Source: Gordonia phthalatica (lineage in GTDB: Bacteria; Actinomycetota; Actinomycetes; Mycobacteriales; Mycobacteriaceae). Taken from it: 64,000 nt of DNA. Where the stretch lies: assembly GCF_001305675.1 (NCBI RefSeq), contig NZ_CP011853.1:3162001-3226000 (forward strand). The letters are read 5' to 3'. Every line of letters begins with the position of its first letter. The first letter of the stretch is position 1. The notes under the pieces were generated by a model. The model made no database searches, had not been told where the DNA came from, and was given only the letters and a program-made list of their open reading frames with translations. Below, in pieces: positions 33,598 through 42,556 of this stretch. Position numbers and translations under genes: made by a program.

Positions 33598-33921
33598 ATG
33601 AGCATCAAGAAGCTCGCTACCCGTACCGCCATCATCGGTGCCCTGTCCATCGCTCCCCTGACCCTGGCCGCCGGCGTCGCCTCGGCTGACAACGGTCACA
33701 ACTGGGACGCTGTCGCACAGTGCGAGAGCGGCGGCAACTGGGCCATCAACACCGGCAATGGCTACTACGGCGGCCTGCAGTTCTCGCAGTCCACCTGGGA
33801 GGCCAACGGCGGCAGCGGCATCGCTTCGAACGCCACCCGCGAAGAGCAGATCCGCGTCGCCGAGAACGTGCTCGCCACCCAGGGCCCCGGCGCGTGGCCG
33901 ACCTGCGGCGCGTACCTGTAA
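33598..33921 (+). CDS. resuscitation-promoting factor (Rpf domain, secreted)
   Basis: A 107-residue protein. The signal peptide ends at about residue 30 (VASA-DN), and the rest is a single Rpf domain: W-D-A-V-A-Q-C-E-S-G-G-N-W with catalytic Glu43, GYYGGLQFSQSTW, and Cys42/Cys103 for the conserved disulfide. It is a muralytic transglycosylase involved in growth resumption. It is the minimal, domain-only form, like RpfC/D/E. AAGGAGG lies 10 nt before the ATG. Confidence 0.95.
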   Translation: MSIKKLATRTAIIGALSIAPLTLAAGVASADNGHNWDAVAQCESGGNWAINTGNGYYGGLQFSQSTWEANGGSGIASNATREEQIRVAENVLATQGPGAWPTCGAYL

Positions 33922-33973
33922 GACGTTCCGCGTGTAGAACGCTCCGCACCTCCCGCGAGGGAGTCGTGCTCCG

Positions 33974-34008
33974 GTGAGGCCGGTCGCTCTCGCAGCGACC
34001 GGCCTCAC
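33974..34008 (+). terminator. hairpin terminator after rpf
   Basis: A perfect 15-bp stem (33974-33988 with 33994-34008) with loop CTCGC, 52 bp after the rpf stop. Confidence 0.7.
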
Positions 34009-34076
34009 TGCATTCGACGCCCCGCCATCCCCGTCCGTCCTACTGTCGGAGATGAGACATGAGGAGGCGGAGAAGG

Positions 34077-35444
34077 ATGTCGACCCTTTCATTCACCAGT
34101 CTCGGCGCCGCGGGCACCGTCACCGGTTCCAAGCATCTGCTGGAGCGCGACGGCCGCACCCTGCTGATCGACTGCGGGCTGTTCCAGGGGATCAAGAATC
34201 TCCGTGAGGCCAACTGGCGGCCGCTGCCGATCGACGCCGCCGCGCTCGACGGCGTCATCATCACTCACGCTCACCTCGACCACACCGGGTACCTCCCGCG
34301 GCTGATCCGCTCCGGTTTCCGCGGCCCGATCTACGCCACCCCCGCGACGCGCGATGTCGCCGAGATCATCCTTCGCGACTCCGCCCATCTGCAGGAGCGC
34401 GAGGCGTCACTGGCCAACAAGCACCGTTCGTCCCGTCACGACCCGGCACGGCCCCTCTACGACGTGGACGACGTCGAGCAGACCATGGATCAGTTCCACC
34501 CGTGCCGCACGGGCAAGTGGTTCAGTCCGGTGCGCGGTGCGCGGGCCATGTTCCGCGGCGCCGGCCACATCCTGGGCGCGGCGACCGTCGAGATCGACTG
34601 GGACGGCACCACCGTCGCCTTCAGCGGCGACCTCGGGCGCTACGACGATCCGCTGATGCGCGACCCGGAACCGATCCGCCGTGCCGACTACCTGGTGTCC
34701 GAGTCGACGTACGGCGACCGCGTGCGCGACGACGCCGATCCGGCCGCTGAACTTCTGCGGATCATCACCGACACTGTCGGTCGCGGCGGCACCGTCGTGA
34801 TTCCGGCGTTCGCGGTGGGGCGCACCCAGGCGATCCTGTACCACCTGTGGATGCTCAAGAGCGACGGCCTACTCCCCGATGTTCCCGTCTACGTCGACAG
34901 CCCGATGGCGATCAACGCCGGTGAACTGATGCGGACGCACCCGTCCGCACACCGTCTCGATGCCGCTCGCACCGATGAGATGTTCGCGATCGCCGAGTAC
35001 GTCCGCGATCCGGAGGCGTCGAAGGCGGTCTCCGCCGACCGGCGGCCGAAGATCGTGCTGTCGGCGAGCGGGATGGCGACCGGAGGCCGGATCCTGCATC
35101 ACCTCCAGGCCTTCGCCCCCGGTGCGCAGAACACCATCGTGCTGGTCGGCTATCAGGCGGTCGGGACGCGCGGGCGGTCGTTGGGCGACGGCGCGCAGCA
35201 TCTCAAGTTGTTCGGCGACTGGGTGCCGGTGCGTGCCCGCGTGGAGAACCTGCACATGCTGTCGGCTCACGCCGACTCCGACGAGTTGATCCGCTGGATG
35301 CGCGGTTTCGAGGAGGCTCCGCGACGCACCTTCCTGGTGCACGGTGAGCCGAATGCCTGCGAGTCGCTCCGCCACCGCCTCGACCACGATCTCGGCTGGC
35401 GCGCGTCCATCCCCAAGCAGAACCAGACGTTCGACCTGAGCTGA
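34077..35444 (+). CDS. beta-CASP metallo-beta-lactamase (RNase/CPSF-like)
   Basis: A 455-residue protein. The MBL motifs are THAHLDHTGYLP (63-74), GAGHILGAA and FSGDLG. The beta-CASP part includes VIPAFAVGRTQAILYHLW, SASGMATGGRILHHL and FLVHGEPNA. This is the architecture of bacterial YSH1/CPSF73-like nucleases, which act on RNA. The start ATG 34077 has GAGGAGG 9 nt upstream; an in-frame ATG six codons earlier is possible. Confidence 0.88.
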   Translation: MSTLSFTSLGAAGTVTGSKHLLERDGRTLLIDCGLFQGIKNLREANWRPLPIDAAALDGVIITHAHLDHTGYLPRLIRSGFRGPIYATPATRDVAEIILRDSAHLQEREASLANKHRSSRHDPARPLYDVDDVEQTMDQFHPCRTGKWFSPVRGARAMFRGAGHILGAATVEIDWDGTTVAFSGDLGRYDDPLMRDPEPIRRADYLVSESTYGDRVRDDADPAAELLRIITDTVGRGGTVVIPAFAVGRTQAILYHLWMLKSDGLLPDVPVYVDSPMAINAGELMRTHPSAHRLDAARTDEMFAIAEYVRDPEASKAVSADRRPKIVLSASGMATGGRILHHLQAFAPGAQNTIVLVGYQAVGTRGRSLGDGAQHLKLFGDWVPVRARVENLHMLSAHADSDELIRWMRGFEEAPRRTFLVHGEPNACESLRHRLDHDLGWRASIPKQNQTFDLS

Positions 35445-35462
35445 AGCTGCGACGCCTTCGGG

Positions 35463-35897
35463 TCAGCCCCAGGTCCCCGCCTGCTCGACGATGAAGCCGG
35501 CGACGATCACCGCACTGCCTCCGACCTCACCGACGATCAGCGCGACCATCGCCGCGGTCAGCACCGCGGGTGCCGGGTGGAACTGGTTGGTGGTGTCCTG
35601 CAGGGCGCCGTGCAGGCAGTACGACGCGATCGCGCCGACGAAGAAGACGATCACCACGGTCAACGCGATCACGTTCACCGCGGTCGACCAGGCACTGAAC
35701 TGGACGAACGCCGCGAGCATCGCCGTCGCGAACGAGTACATCAGCGCCGCGCGGTGCGCGATGTCGACGTAGACGTGCGCCTGACCGTTCTCGCTGCGCA
35801 TGATCTGGACGTACTTCCACACGCCGAGCAGCAGCGCCCACAGGAAGATGACGCCGGCTGCGATCAGGGCCAGTTGAGCGGCGACGGTGAGGTTCAT
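35463..35897 (-). CDS. four-helix membrane protein
   Basis: A 144-residue protein with four hydrophobic helices (about 5-27, 52-70, 72-94, 110-135). The loop between helices 1 and 2 contains GQAHVYVDIAHRAALMYSF, with histidines. Not recognised with certainty. It is convergent to the beta-CASP gene, with an 18-bp gap. Confidence 0.65.
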   Translation of the reverse strand: MNLTVAAQLALIAAGVIFLWALLLGVWKYVQIMRSENGQAHVYVDIAHRAALMYSFATAMLAAFVQFSAWSTAVNVIALTVVIVFFVGAIASYCLHGALQDTTNQFHPAPAVLTAAMVALIVGEVGGSAVIVAGFIVEQAGTWG

Positions 35898-35943
35898 GCC
35901 TCAATTCTGGCAGACCGACCACTCCGGCAGACCGGCCGCCACC

Positions 35944-36603
35944 TCATCGGCCGGGTCGTCGTGCGATCACCGATTCCAACGGTGACCGGGTCGCCACCCA
36001 CGCACCGGCGTCCGGATGCACCCACGTCGCGAGCTCCACCGCGGCGCGCAGATCCGCGCGGAGGTCGCGACGATGGATCGGCTCGTGGTGCGCCGCGCGG
36101 TTCCGGACGATCGTCAGCGCCGTCAACCGCCGTTCGACGCCGCGTCGTCGTTCCCGCAGATCCCGGTATCCGTGTGGGAACGCCTTCCCGAGCGCCGGCA
36201 CCCACAGCGAGGTGAGGTAGCGCTGCGCGGTGAGATACCGCCAGAAGCCGAAGCCCAGTTCGGCCACCACGTGGTCGTGGAAGCTGGTCGAGACGCCCCG
36301 TGCTTCCACCGCCCGCTCGGCTCGCTCCAGATCGGCGAGCCCGCGCGGTTCCAGCGGCACGATCTCCAGCCACGACGCCTCGCCCCGCAACCGAGCCCAC
36401 CTGCCGAGTTGCACGTCCATGGCGTTGCGCACCACCACCTCCACCATTGCAACGGTCGCCATCGCCGCTGCAGAGACGACGGTGTTCCAGTCGTACAGTC
36501 GCAGTGCCGCCGGAAGATCACCCTGCGTCGCCTCCAGGTACGACCTCAGCCGCACCGTCGTCAGCAGCCTGCCCATCACGGCAGGGTCGGTCGACGTTGA
36601 CAT
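35944..36603 (-). CDS. Abi-like protein with HEPN motif
   Basis: A 219-residue protein. HVVAELGFGFWRYLTAQRYL and LWVPALGKAFP, followed by IVRNRAAHHEPIHRRDL (Arg-Asn-Arg-x2-His-His-Glu at 167-174), match the Abi-like family with its R-N-x-x-x-H HEPN ribonuclease motif. Family members are often linked to abortive infection, but chromosomal single copies are common with unknown roles. No antitoxin-like partner is adjacent. The product is predicted to be cytoplasmic. Confidence 0.75.
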   Translation of the reverse strand: MSTSTDPAVMGRLLTTVRLRSYLEATQGDLPAALRLYDWNTVVSAAAMATVAMVEVVVRNAMDVQLGRWARLRGEASWLEIVPLEPRGLADLERAERAVEARGVSTSFHDHVVAELGFGFWRYLTAQRYLTSLWVPALGKAFPHGYRDLRERRRGVERRLTALTIVRNRAAHHEPIHRRDLRADLRAAVELATWVHPDAGAWVATRSPLESVIARRPGR

Positions 36604-36918
36604 CCCCCATCACCCCCGTATCCTCGACAGAGGAAGACCCCGGAACGATCCCTGGCGCGAGCCACATCGCCGGGGTTACGTCCTCTCCGGGCACCTGCCC
36701 TTCGGCACCCGCCTCCTCGATCTGATGGCGCCAAGCTAGCAGCCACCTACGACATTTCCGGCGTACCGTCACCGTGAACTCCGTTCCGAAAGCTGCTCAG
36801 CCCCGAGGTCCGCGGCGTCGAGAGCGACCTCCGTCGATTCGATGGCGCGGAGGTAACAGTATTCACGGACATCTCCGAACCGGTTCCCCTCCGCCGACGG
36901 ATGGCCCACCATGGAGAC
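36604..36918. other. intergenic region without recognisable gene
   Basis: 315 bp between the divergent Abi-like and DUF4440-like genes. I see no convincing ORF with a ribosome-binding site and no tRNA. An A/T-richer stretch near 36851-36862 (GTAACAGTATTC) could hold a promoter for the rightward gene. A 16-bp segment at 36747-36762 recurs at 60048-60063. Confidence 0.5.
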
Positions 36919-37275
36919 ATGACTGGGCAGGACACTGATTTGGCGGCAGTGATCGACCTCGAGCGGGAACTCCTGACTTCGAGCACTCGGTCCAACGGCG
37001 ACCGTCTACGCGAGTTGCTGCATGAGGACTTCGTCGAGATCAACTGCGGCGGCGTGGTGCGCAATCGCGCGCAGTCCATCGAGGCACTGCTGCGGGAGGA
37101 CTCCTCGGAGCGCCTCATCATGCACGACGCGGTGGCCGCGCGCGTCGGCGACGGCCTGATCGCGTTGCGGTGGCGTTCCGAGCGCGCGGGCCAAGGTGCG
37201 GTCCGGACGTCGCTCTGGCGACGCGACGAGGTCGGGTGGCAGCTCCTTCGGCACCAGGGCACACCGATCAAGTAG
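36919..37275 (+). CDS. DUF4440 (NTF2-like) protein
   Basis: A 118-residue NTF2-like fold: VIDLERELLTSSTRSNGDRL (N-terminal helix), LLHEDFVEINCGGVV and TSLWRRDEVGWQLLRHQGTP (terminal strands). Such proteins are small ligand-binding or enzymatic cups. No function can be assigned. ATG 36919 is the preferred start; in-frame ATG 36901 is equally open. It is convergent to the initiator tRNA. Confidence 0.75.
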   Translation: MTGQDTDLAAVIDLERELLTSSTRSNGDRLRELLHEDFVEINCGGVVRNRAQSIEALLREDSSERLIMHDAVAARVGDGLIALRWRSERAGQGAVRTSLWRRDEVGWQLLRHQGTPIK

Positions 37276-37341
37276 CTTACGACTCCTGAACTCGACCGCG
37301 GAGCAACGGCGGAGGCGATGACGCGGCCACCCGGGAAAGCA

Positions 37342-37371
37342 GAAAGACCCGGACCGAAGTCCGGGTCTTTC
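37342..37371 (-). terminator. terminator after the initiator tRNA
   Basis: A 13-bp perfect stem (37342-37354 with 37359-37371) with loop CGAA, immediately downstream of the tRNA on the minus strand. Confidence 0.75.
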
Positions 37372-37378
37372 CTCTTTG

Positions 37379-37452
37379 TAGCGGGGGCAGGATTCGAACC
37401 TACGACCTCTGGGTTATGAGCCCAGCGAGCTACCGAGCTGCTCCACCCCGCG
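37379..37452 (-). tRNA. tRNA-fMet (CAT), initiator
   Basis: A 74-nt gene without encoded CCA. The acceptor is CGCGGGG paired with CCCCGCT, leaving C1 opposite U72 unpaired, a hallmark of initiator tRNA. The anticodon stem carries the GGG/CCC pairs around CTCATAA with anticodon CAT. The T-arm reads GTAGGTTCGAATCCTGC. Confidence 0.95.
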
Positions 37453-37587
37453 TTGCACCGATAACGTTACACAGCGGTGAACCCGCGTGCAAATCGATTC
37501 GCCTGCACCGTGATCGAGGACACGATGAGTGGCGCGGAGTGACTGTCCGCGTTGCTGATTCGGCCTCTGACAGCACAGCCCACCCAG

Positions 37588-38835
37588 CTATCGCGGCCGC
37601 ACGCCCATCAATGTCGCCAGCTGAGCGGCGAGAGGGTTCAGGTTCAGTCTGTCGGCGTCCTTCTTGGGCGTGCCGTCCCACGGCTGGGCGACGGTGGGAT
37701 TGCCGAGCGGGGCACGAGCGGCACCGCGGACGTCGGTCGGGTTGCCGACCGGCACGTCGCAGCGAGCCTTCGTGTTGAACGGGAATTCGTCGTTATTGAT
37801 GTCGAAGTCCGGGTTCTTGCGCTTGATGGCGGCGATCATCGCCTGCGTCGACTCGTAGCCGCGGGTGCAGCTGGGCGGGTTCCCGGTCTCGAGGACGACG
37901 CCGAAGCGGATGGTGCCGTCGGACGAGGTGTTGGTGTGGCTGCTGGCCGACAGCATGGACAGCAGAGCGAAGGTCATGCCGGTCGCGTATGCGGCGGGCT
38001 CTGCGACGTGGACAGTCTTCCCCAGCTGCCCGATGAGCGTCGTCGCGTCGGCCCCGTTGTCGTTCAGGAACGCGGACAGGGCGGAGGCGGCGCGGGGGCC
38101 GTCGGTCAGGATGCGGCGGATCGACGGGTCCGAGGCAGCGAGCTGCGCGGCCACCGCGTCGAGGCTCCGCGACCAGTCGAGGATCGCGTCGGACTGCTCC
38201 GCCTGGGTGTCGAGCACGACGTGTGCGTCGGTGATCAGGCCGATCGTGTCGTCGAGGCTGCGCAAACCCTTGTCCGACAGCTCATCGAGCGAGTCGACGA
38301 GACCGGCGAGGTCGTCGCCCTTGCCGTTGAACGCCCGCCCCAGCTCGCCGACCACGGTCCGCAGTGAGTCGACGGGCACCGTTCTCGTCAGGTCGATGGT
38401 CGCGGCGACGACGTCCTGGATGGCGGGAGGCAGTTCGACCGCCGAGATCTCCGAACCGTCACGCAGGAAGGGGCCGTCGCCGGACTTCGGCCGGAGGTCG
38501 ACGAACTGCTCGCCGATCGCCGATCGGTTGGCGATCACCGCGACCGCCGAGTCCGGGATCGCGGCGCGACCGTCCTCCATGGTGAGTTCGACGTCGACGC
38601 CGCCCGGCACCAGTCGCATGTCGCTGACTCGGCCGGCCGCCACACCGCGGTAGGTCACCTGCGCGCCGGTGAAGATGCCTCCGGTGTCTCGCATGTGCAC
38701 GACGACGCGGTAGCCGGAGACGCCGAGCGCCTGATCCATCCGCGCATAGCGGACACCCGCATACATCGCCGACAGCAGGCCGAGGACGACCACGACGACC
38801 AGTTGGATCTTCACCATTCGACTGAGCGGTGGCAT
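37588..38835 (-). CDS. MCE family protein (orphan, MceF-like)
   Basis: A 415-residue protein. An N-terminal helix (about 8-28, VKIQLVVVVVLGLLSAMYAGV) is followed by the MlaD/MCE domain (about 40-115: YRVVVHMRDTGGIFTGAQVT, GVDVELTMEDG, ANRSAIGEQFVDLRP), then a long helical region and a C-terminal tail rich in Pro and charged residues. MCE proteins form tunnels for lipid uptake with YrbE permeases. Here no yrbE or other mce gene is adjacent. ATG 38835 follows AGGGAG. Confidence 0.85.
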   Translation of the reverse strand: MPPLSRMVKIQLVVVVVLGLLSAMYAGVRYARMDQALGVSGYRVVVHMRDTGGIFTGAQVTYRGVAAGRVSDMRLVPGGVDVELTMEDGRAAIPDSAVAVIANRSAIGEQFVDLRPKSGDGPFLRDGSEISAVELPPAIQDVVAATIDLTRTVPVDSLRTVVGELGRAFNGKGDDLAGLVDSLDELSDKGLRSLDDTIGLITDAHVVLDTQAEQSDAILDWSRSLDAVAAQLAASDPSIRRILTDGPRAASALSAFLNDNGADATTLIGQLGKTVHVAEPAAYATGMTFALLSMLSASSHTNTSSDGTIRFGVVLETGNPPSCTRGYESTQAMIAAIKRKNPDFDINNDEFPFNTKARCDVPVGNPTDVRGAARAPLGNPTVAQPWDGTPKKDADRLNLNPLAAQLATLMGVRPR

Positions 38836-38960
38836 GAGGCGACTCCCTGCGATGTGATTCGCGAGTCCCCGACGGCCCGCTTACCGCAGAGTAAGTTCCG
38901 GCGGGTTCAATTCCCATACCCCAGACCCCAAAAGTGACAAACGGATTAGTCAGATTGACC

Positions 38961-38976
38961 CTGTGAGATCTGTCAC
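38961..38976. promoter_or_regulatory. CRP/GlxR-like binding site
   Basis: TGTGA-GATCTG-TCACG matches TGTGA-N6-TCACA at all but the last base. TACGGT (38984-38989), a -10-like hexamer, lies 7 bp downstream, so the site overlaps the -35 region of the promoter for the gene at 39057. Confidence 0.6.
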
Positions 38977-39056
38977 GTTGGGGGTACGGTGGAGTTGCAC
39001 CGAAAGGTGGCCCTACCAGGCAGGTCGCCCACGATCAGGAGTTCTGAGGAGGAGTC

Positions 39057-39347
39057 ATGGCGAATCACACGGTCAGGCGAGAGAGTCACGGCAACCATTG
39101 GATGGGCTTCATCGCGTTCATCCTGTTGCTGGCCGGCGGCGCGTTCTCCGGGCTCTGGCTCATCACCCTCGCCGACCTCCCCGACAACAAGCCGATGAAC
39201 ATCACCTACGGAGTCCTCGCCCTCGGCGGCATCATCGCGGCGTCGATGATCTTCGGAGTTCTCATCAAGGAGCTCCGTCACTCTCCGGTGATGCCCGACA
39301 ACACGCAGGCGGAGATCAACCGGTACCTCGCGAAGGTGCGCCCGTAG
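39057..39347 (+). CDS. small two-helix membrane protein
   Basis: A 96-residue protein with two transmembrane helices (about 17-37, FIAFILLLAGGAFSGLWLIT, and 50-70, YGVLALGGIIAASMIFGVLI), a His-containing basic N-terminus, and a short charged tail. Not recognised. GAGGAGG lies 4 nt before the ATG. It has its own promoter with a CRP-like site, and is followed by a long bidirectional terminator. Confidence 0.65.
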   Translation: MANHTVRRESHGNHWMGFIAFILLLAGGAFSGLWLITLADLPDNKPMNITYGVLALGGIIAASMIFGVLIKELRHSPVMPDNTQAEINRYLAKVRP

Positions 39348-39366
39348 CACCGCCCCGCCCCCCGGG

Positions 39367-39412
39367 GACGACGAGACCGGCCGAGCAGATCAGCTCGGCC
39401 GGTCTCGTCGTC
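39367..39412. terminator. 20-bp perfect hairpin between convergent genes
   Basis: 39367-39386 and 39393-39412 pair perfectly around loop AGATCA, between the two-helix protein (+) and the UPF0182 gene (stop at 39420). Confidence 0.75.
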
Positions 39413-39419
39413 TGTGGGC

Positions 39420-42400
39420 TCAGCCGCCCGTCGACTCGTACTTCTTCACTGCCTTGTCGAGCTGGTCCAGTGCTTCGCCGTAGGCCTTGAAGTCGCCGCT
39501 GGACTGCGCCTTGCGGACGTTCTCCAGGGCCGCGCCGATCTCCTTGACCGCAGCGTCGCGAGCGGCGTTGTCACCGGTCGACGGCTTCTCCGGCTTCTCC
39601 ACCGGCGGCTTCGGCTGCTCCGGCGTGCCCGGCGTGGACGGAGTGCCACCGTCCTTCTCCGGTGCCGTCGCGGCGGTCGGCGAGATGCCGACCTGGGCGA
39701 GCGCCTCGGCGACGGTCGGCGCGTAACCGACGTTGGCCGCATCCGCACCCGACGCCGCGTTGTAGTACGTCAGCACGCGGTACAGCTTCGGAATGGACGA
39801 GTTGCCCGCCTTGGCCTCGGTGTACATCGGCTGCACGTAGAGCAGCCCGTTTCCGCCGACGTTCAATGCCAGCAGGTTGCCGTAGGTGACCTTGGTGGTG
39901 TCCTCCACCAGCTTGCGGTCACTCGCGACCGTGCCGTTGGAGGTCATGTTCTCCCACGCCTGCTGCGGACCCATGGCCTGCCTGGCGGTCGGCAGCACCT
40001 TGACGCTGATCTTGCCGTAGCCGTCCGGATCCGAACCCACCGTCATGTACGCCGCCAGGTTCGGCCGGTTCAGCGCGGTGACGACACTGGTCAGCTGATA
40101 CTGAGAGCCGGAGTCGAACGGCCGCGCCGCGGTGAAGTAGTACGGCGGCTGCTGCAGCCGGTTCTCGTCGGTGGTCGGATCGTTCGGCACCGTCCAGAAG
40201 TTGTTCGACCGGTAGAAGGTCGCCGCGTCCGAGACATGGTACTTCGTCAGCAGCGCGCGCTGCAGCTTGAACAGGTCCTCCGGGTAGCGGACGTGGGCCA
40301 GCAGATCGGGCTTCTTGTCGAGCTCCGACCGCGGCTCCACTGTTCCGGGGAACACCTTCATCCACGTCTTGAGGACCGGGTCGCTGGTGTCGAACTGGTA
40401 CAGGGTGACCTCACCGGTGTACGCGTCGACGGTCGCCTTCACCGAGTTGCGCGCGTAGGAGACCTCCTTGTCCTCCTGCGTCCGACCGGTCTGACCCGCC
40501 GTCGTCTCCCGGGAGTCCGCGGTCGCGTCGGCCAGCGACATGCGCTGCGCGTACGGGTAATTCTTCAGCGTGGTGTAGCCGTCGACGATCCACTTGATGG
40601 AACCGTCGGCCATCACGGCCGGGTAGGTCTTCGAGTCGACCGTCAGCCACGGAGCGACCTTCTTGACGCGGTCCCGCGGATCGCGGTTGTAGAGCAGCCG
40701 CGAGTTGTCGTTGATCTGGTCCGACAGCAGGAAGTTCCGCTCGCCGTACTTCAGCGCGTACAGCAGGCGGGTACCCATGTTGCTGAGCGGAACACCGCTC
40801 TTGGCGGTGTAGGTGTAGGTCTTGTCGTCGCCGTCGTACTCGCGGTCCGAGCCGTCGAGCGAGCCGACGATCGAGTAGTCGGGATCCACCTTCGCGATCA
40901 GCTCACCGAAGTAGATCCGCGGCTGCTTGACCTGAATCGGCGAGGACTTGTAGCCGTCGGTGCCGATCGTCGTGGAGTCCGACACCAGGAATACCGGCTG
41001 ACCGCCCTTGTCGGAGCGCGAGTCGTTGCCGCTGGCCTCGTCGACCTTGTTGGCCTGCGCGGCGATGAAGCCGTTGCCGTGCGTGTACACGGTGTGCTTG
41101 TTGATCCAGTTGTTCTGGTTGTCGTCGTACTTCGACGGGTCCAGCTCACGGGCCGCCACCACGAAGTCGCGCTGACGCTGCACCGTCTGATCGCTGCCGT
41201 CGACCTTCTCGGTCACCGTGTACCGGTCCAGCGCCAGCTGGTTCGGGAATCCGTAGAAGTTCTTCAGCTGCTGCCGCTGCTCGAAGGCCTTCGACAGCAC
41301 CATCGGATCCAGGATCCGGATGTTGGAGAGGGTGGCCTCGTCGGAGTTCACCTTGTTCGGGTCGGCGGGCTTGCTGGCCCAGTTCTGCTCGTACGTGACG
41401 TCGACGCCGTTGCGGATCCGGTAGGCGTCGGTGGTCGCCGCGATGTTCCGCTGGATGTACTCGGCCTCCTTGGTCACGGCGCTCGGCTTCACCGAGAACT
41501 GCTCCATGGCGGCCGGCCACACGACGCCGATCGTCAGCGCCGACACCAGCATCAGAACCGCGGCGAGAGCCGGGATCCGCAGATCGCGCAGCACGATCGC
41601 GGCGAAGAACGCAAGTGCGCACACGATCGCGATCGCCATCAGGATCAGCTTGGACGGCAGGACGAAGTTGATGTCCGTGTAGCTGGCGCCGGTGAAGATG
41701 TCGCCGCGACGGCCGTTGCTGAGGAGGTCGTAGCGGTCGAACCAGTAGCCGACGGCCTTGGCGATCATGAACAGGCCGGCGATCACGGCCAGCTGGATGC
41801 GGGCTGCACGGGTGAGTCCCCCGCGGCGTCCGCCGCCGCCCAGCCGCAGGCCGCCGAACACGTAGTGGGTGATCAGGTTGCCGATGAAGGCGATCACCAG
41901 GGAGATGAACAGGATGTCGAGAACCATGCGCAGGAACGGCAGCGTGAACGCGTAGAAGCCGATGTCGAGGCCGAACTGCGGATCGGTGGTGCCGAACGAT
42001 TCACGGTGCAGGAACATTTGGACCGTGGACCAGGAGCCCTGCGCGATGAGCCCGGCCATGATGCCGATGAACGCCGACGGCACCAGCATCGAGACCTTCG
42101 GCCGCACGCCGATCGCGGTGCGGTACCGCGACAGCGGATCGTTGGGGCTGGCCAGCATCACGAAGTCCGGCCGCACCCGGTACGCGGCGAACAACGCCCC
42201 GAAGACGATGGCGCCCACGATGAGTGCGACCACCGCGAAGATCACCAGTCGAGTGGTGATCATCGTCGACATGACGCTCGTGTAGTCGACGTCGGAGAAC
42301 CACATCCAGTCGGTCGTCAGCGCCACGACCTGCGGTCCCACCAGCACCAGAATCAAGATTCCGACACCGATTCCGAGGAGGATCTTGGCCCGACGCGACA

Positions 42401-42437
42401 AGGTCGGCCTGCCGGTCGATCCGGTCATACTCACCAC
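39420..42437 (-). CDS. UPF0182 family membrane protein
   Basis: 1005 residues from GTG 42437 (AGGAG 8 nt upstream; ATG 42428 is an alternative without suitable spacing). Seven hydrophobic helices lie in the first third (first at about 18-38), then a large outer domain rich in Trp and Asp, and a C-terminal tail that is Pro/Lys/Glu-rich (PGTPEQPKPPVEKPEKPST) followed by a charged helical segment. It corresponds to M. tuberculosis Rv3193c. Function unknown. The neighbours fit that locus. Confidence 0.85.
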   Translation of the reverse strand: MVSMTGSTGRPTLSRRAKILLGIGVGILILVLVGPQVVALTTDWMWFSDVDYTSVMSTMITTRLVIFAVVALIVGAIVFGALFAAYRVRPDFVMLASPNDPLSRYRTAIGVRPKVSMLVPSAFIGIMAGLIAQGSWSTVQMFLHRESFGTTDPQFGLDIGFYAFTLPFLRMVLDILFISLVIAFIGNLITHYVFGGLRLGGGGRRGGLTRAARIQLAVIAGLFMIAKAVGYWFDRYDLLSNGRRGDIFTGASYTDINFVLPSKLILMAIAIVCALAFFAAIVLRDLRIPALAAVLMLVSALTIGVVWPAAMEQFSVKPSAVTKEAEYIQRNIAATTDAYRIRNGVDVTYEQNWASKPADPNKVNSDEATLSNIRILDPMVLSKAFEQRQQLKNFYGFPNQLALDRYTVTEKVDGSDQTVQRQRDFVVAARELDPSKYDDNQNNWINKHTVYTHGNGFIAAQANKVDEASGNDSRSDKGGQPVFLVSDSTTIGTDGYKSSPIQVKQPRIYFGELIAKVDPDYSIVGSLDGSDREYDGDDKTYTYTAKSGVPLSNMGTRLLYALKYGERNFLLSDQINDNSRLLYNRDPRDRVKKVAPWLTVDSKTYPAVMADGSIKWIVDGYTTLKNYPYAQRMSLADATADSRETTAGQTGRTQEDKEVSYARNSVKATVDAYTGEVTLYQFDTSDPVLKTWMKVFPGTVEPRSELDKKPDLLAHVRYPEDLFKLQRALLTKYHVSDAATFYRSNNFWTVPNDPTTDENRLQQPPYYFTAARPFDSGSQYQLTSVVTALNRPNLAAYMTVGSDPDGYGKISVKVLPTARQAMGPQQAWENMTSNGTVASDRKLVEDTTKVTYGNLLALNVGGNGLLYVQPMYTEAKAGNSSIPKLYRVLTYYNAASGADAANVGYAPTVAEALAQVGISPTAATAPEKDGGTPSTPGTPEQPKPPVEKPEKPSTGDNAARDAAVKEIGAALENVRKAQSSGDFKAYGEALDQLDKAVKKYESTGG

Positions 42438-42556
42438 TTGAAAAGCTCCTGATTCATCTCGCACTCACACGATGCGACGGCAATGAGGACCACCTTACCG
42501 ATTCGTCCGTGTCGACTCCCTGCGCCGTCGCAGCGAACGGCCTGCACAATGGGGCC

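Noticed and set aside
36747..36762. 16-bp sequence CTACGACATTTCCGGC repeated at 60048-60063
   Set aside because: One 16-bp match between two points of a 64-kb window can occur by chance; there is no shared context beyond being intergenic.
39414..42452. A 1012-codon open frame on the plus strand, antisense to the UPF0182 gene
   Set aside because: It is made of Arg/Val/Gly/Leu-rich sequence, shows no domain, and mirrors the coding strand in a high-GC genome. The minus-strand frame has clear membrane helices and family motifs.
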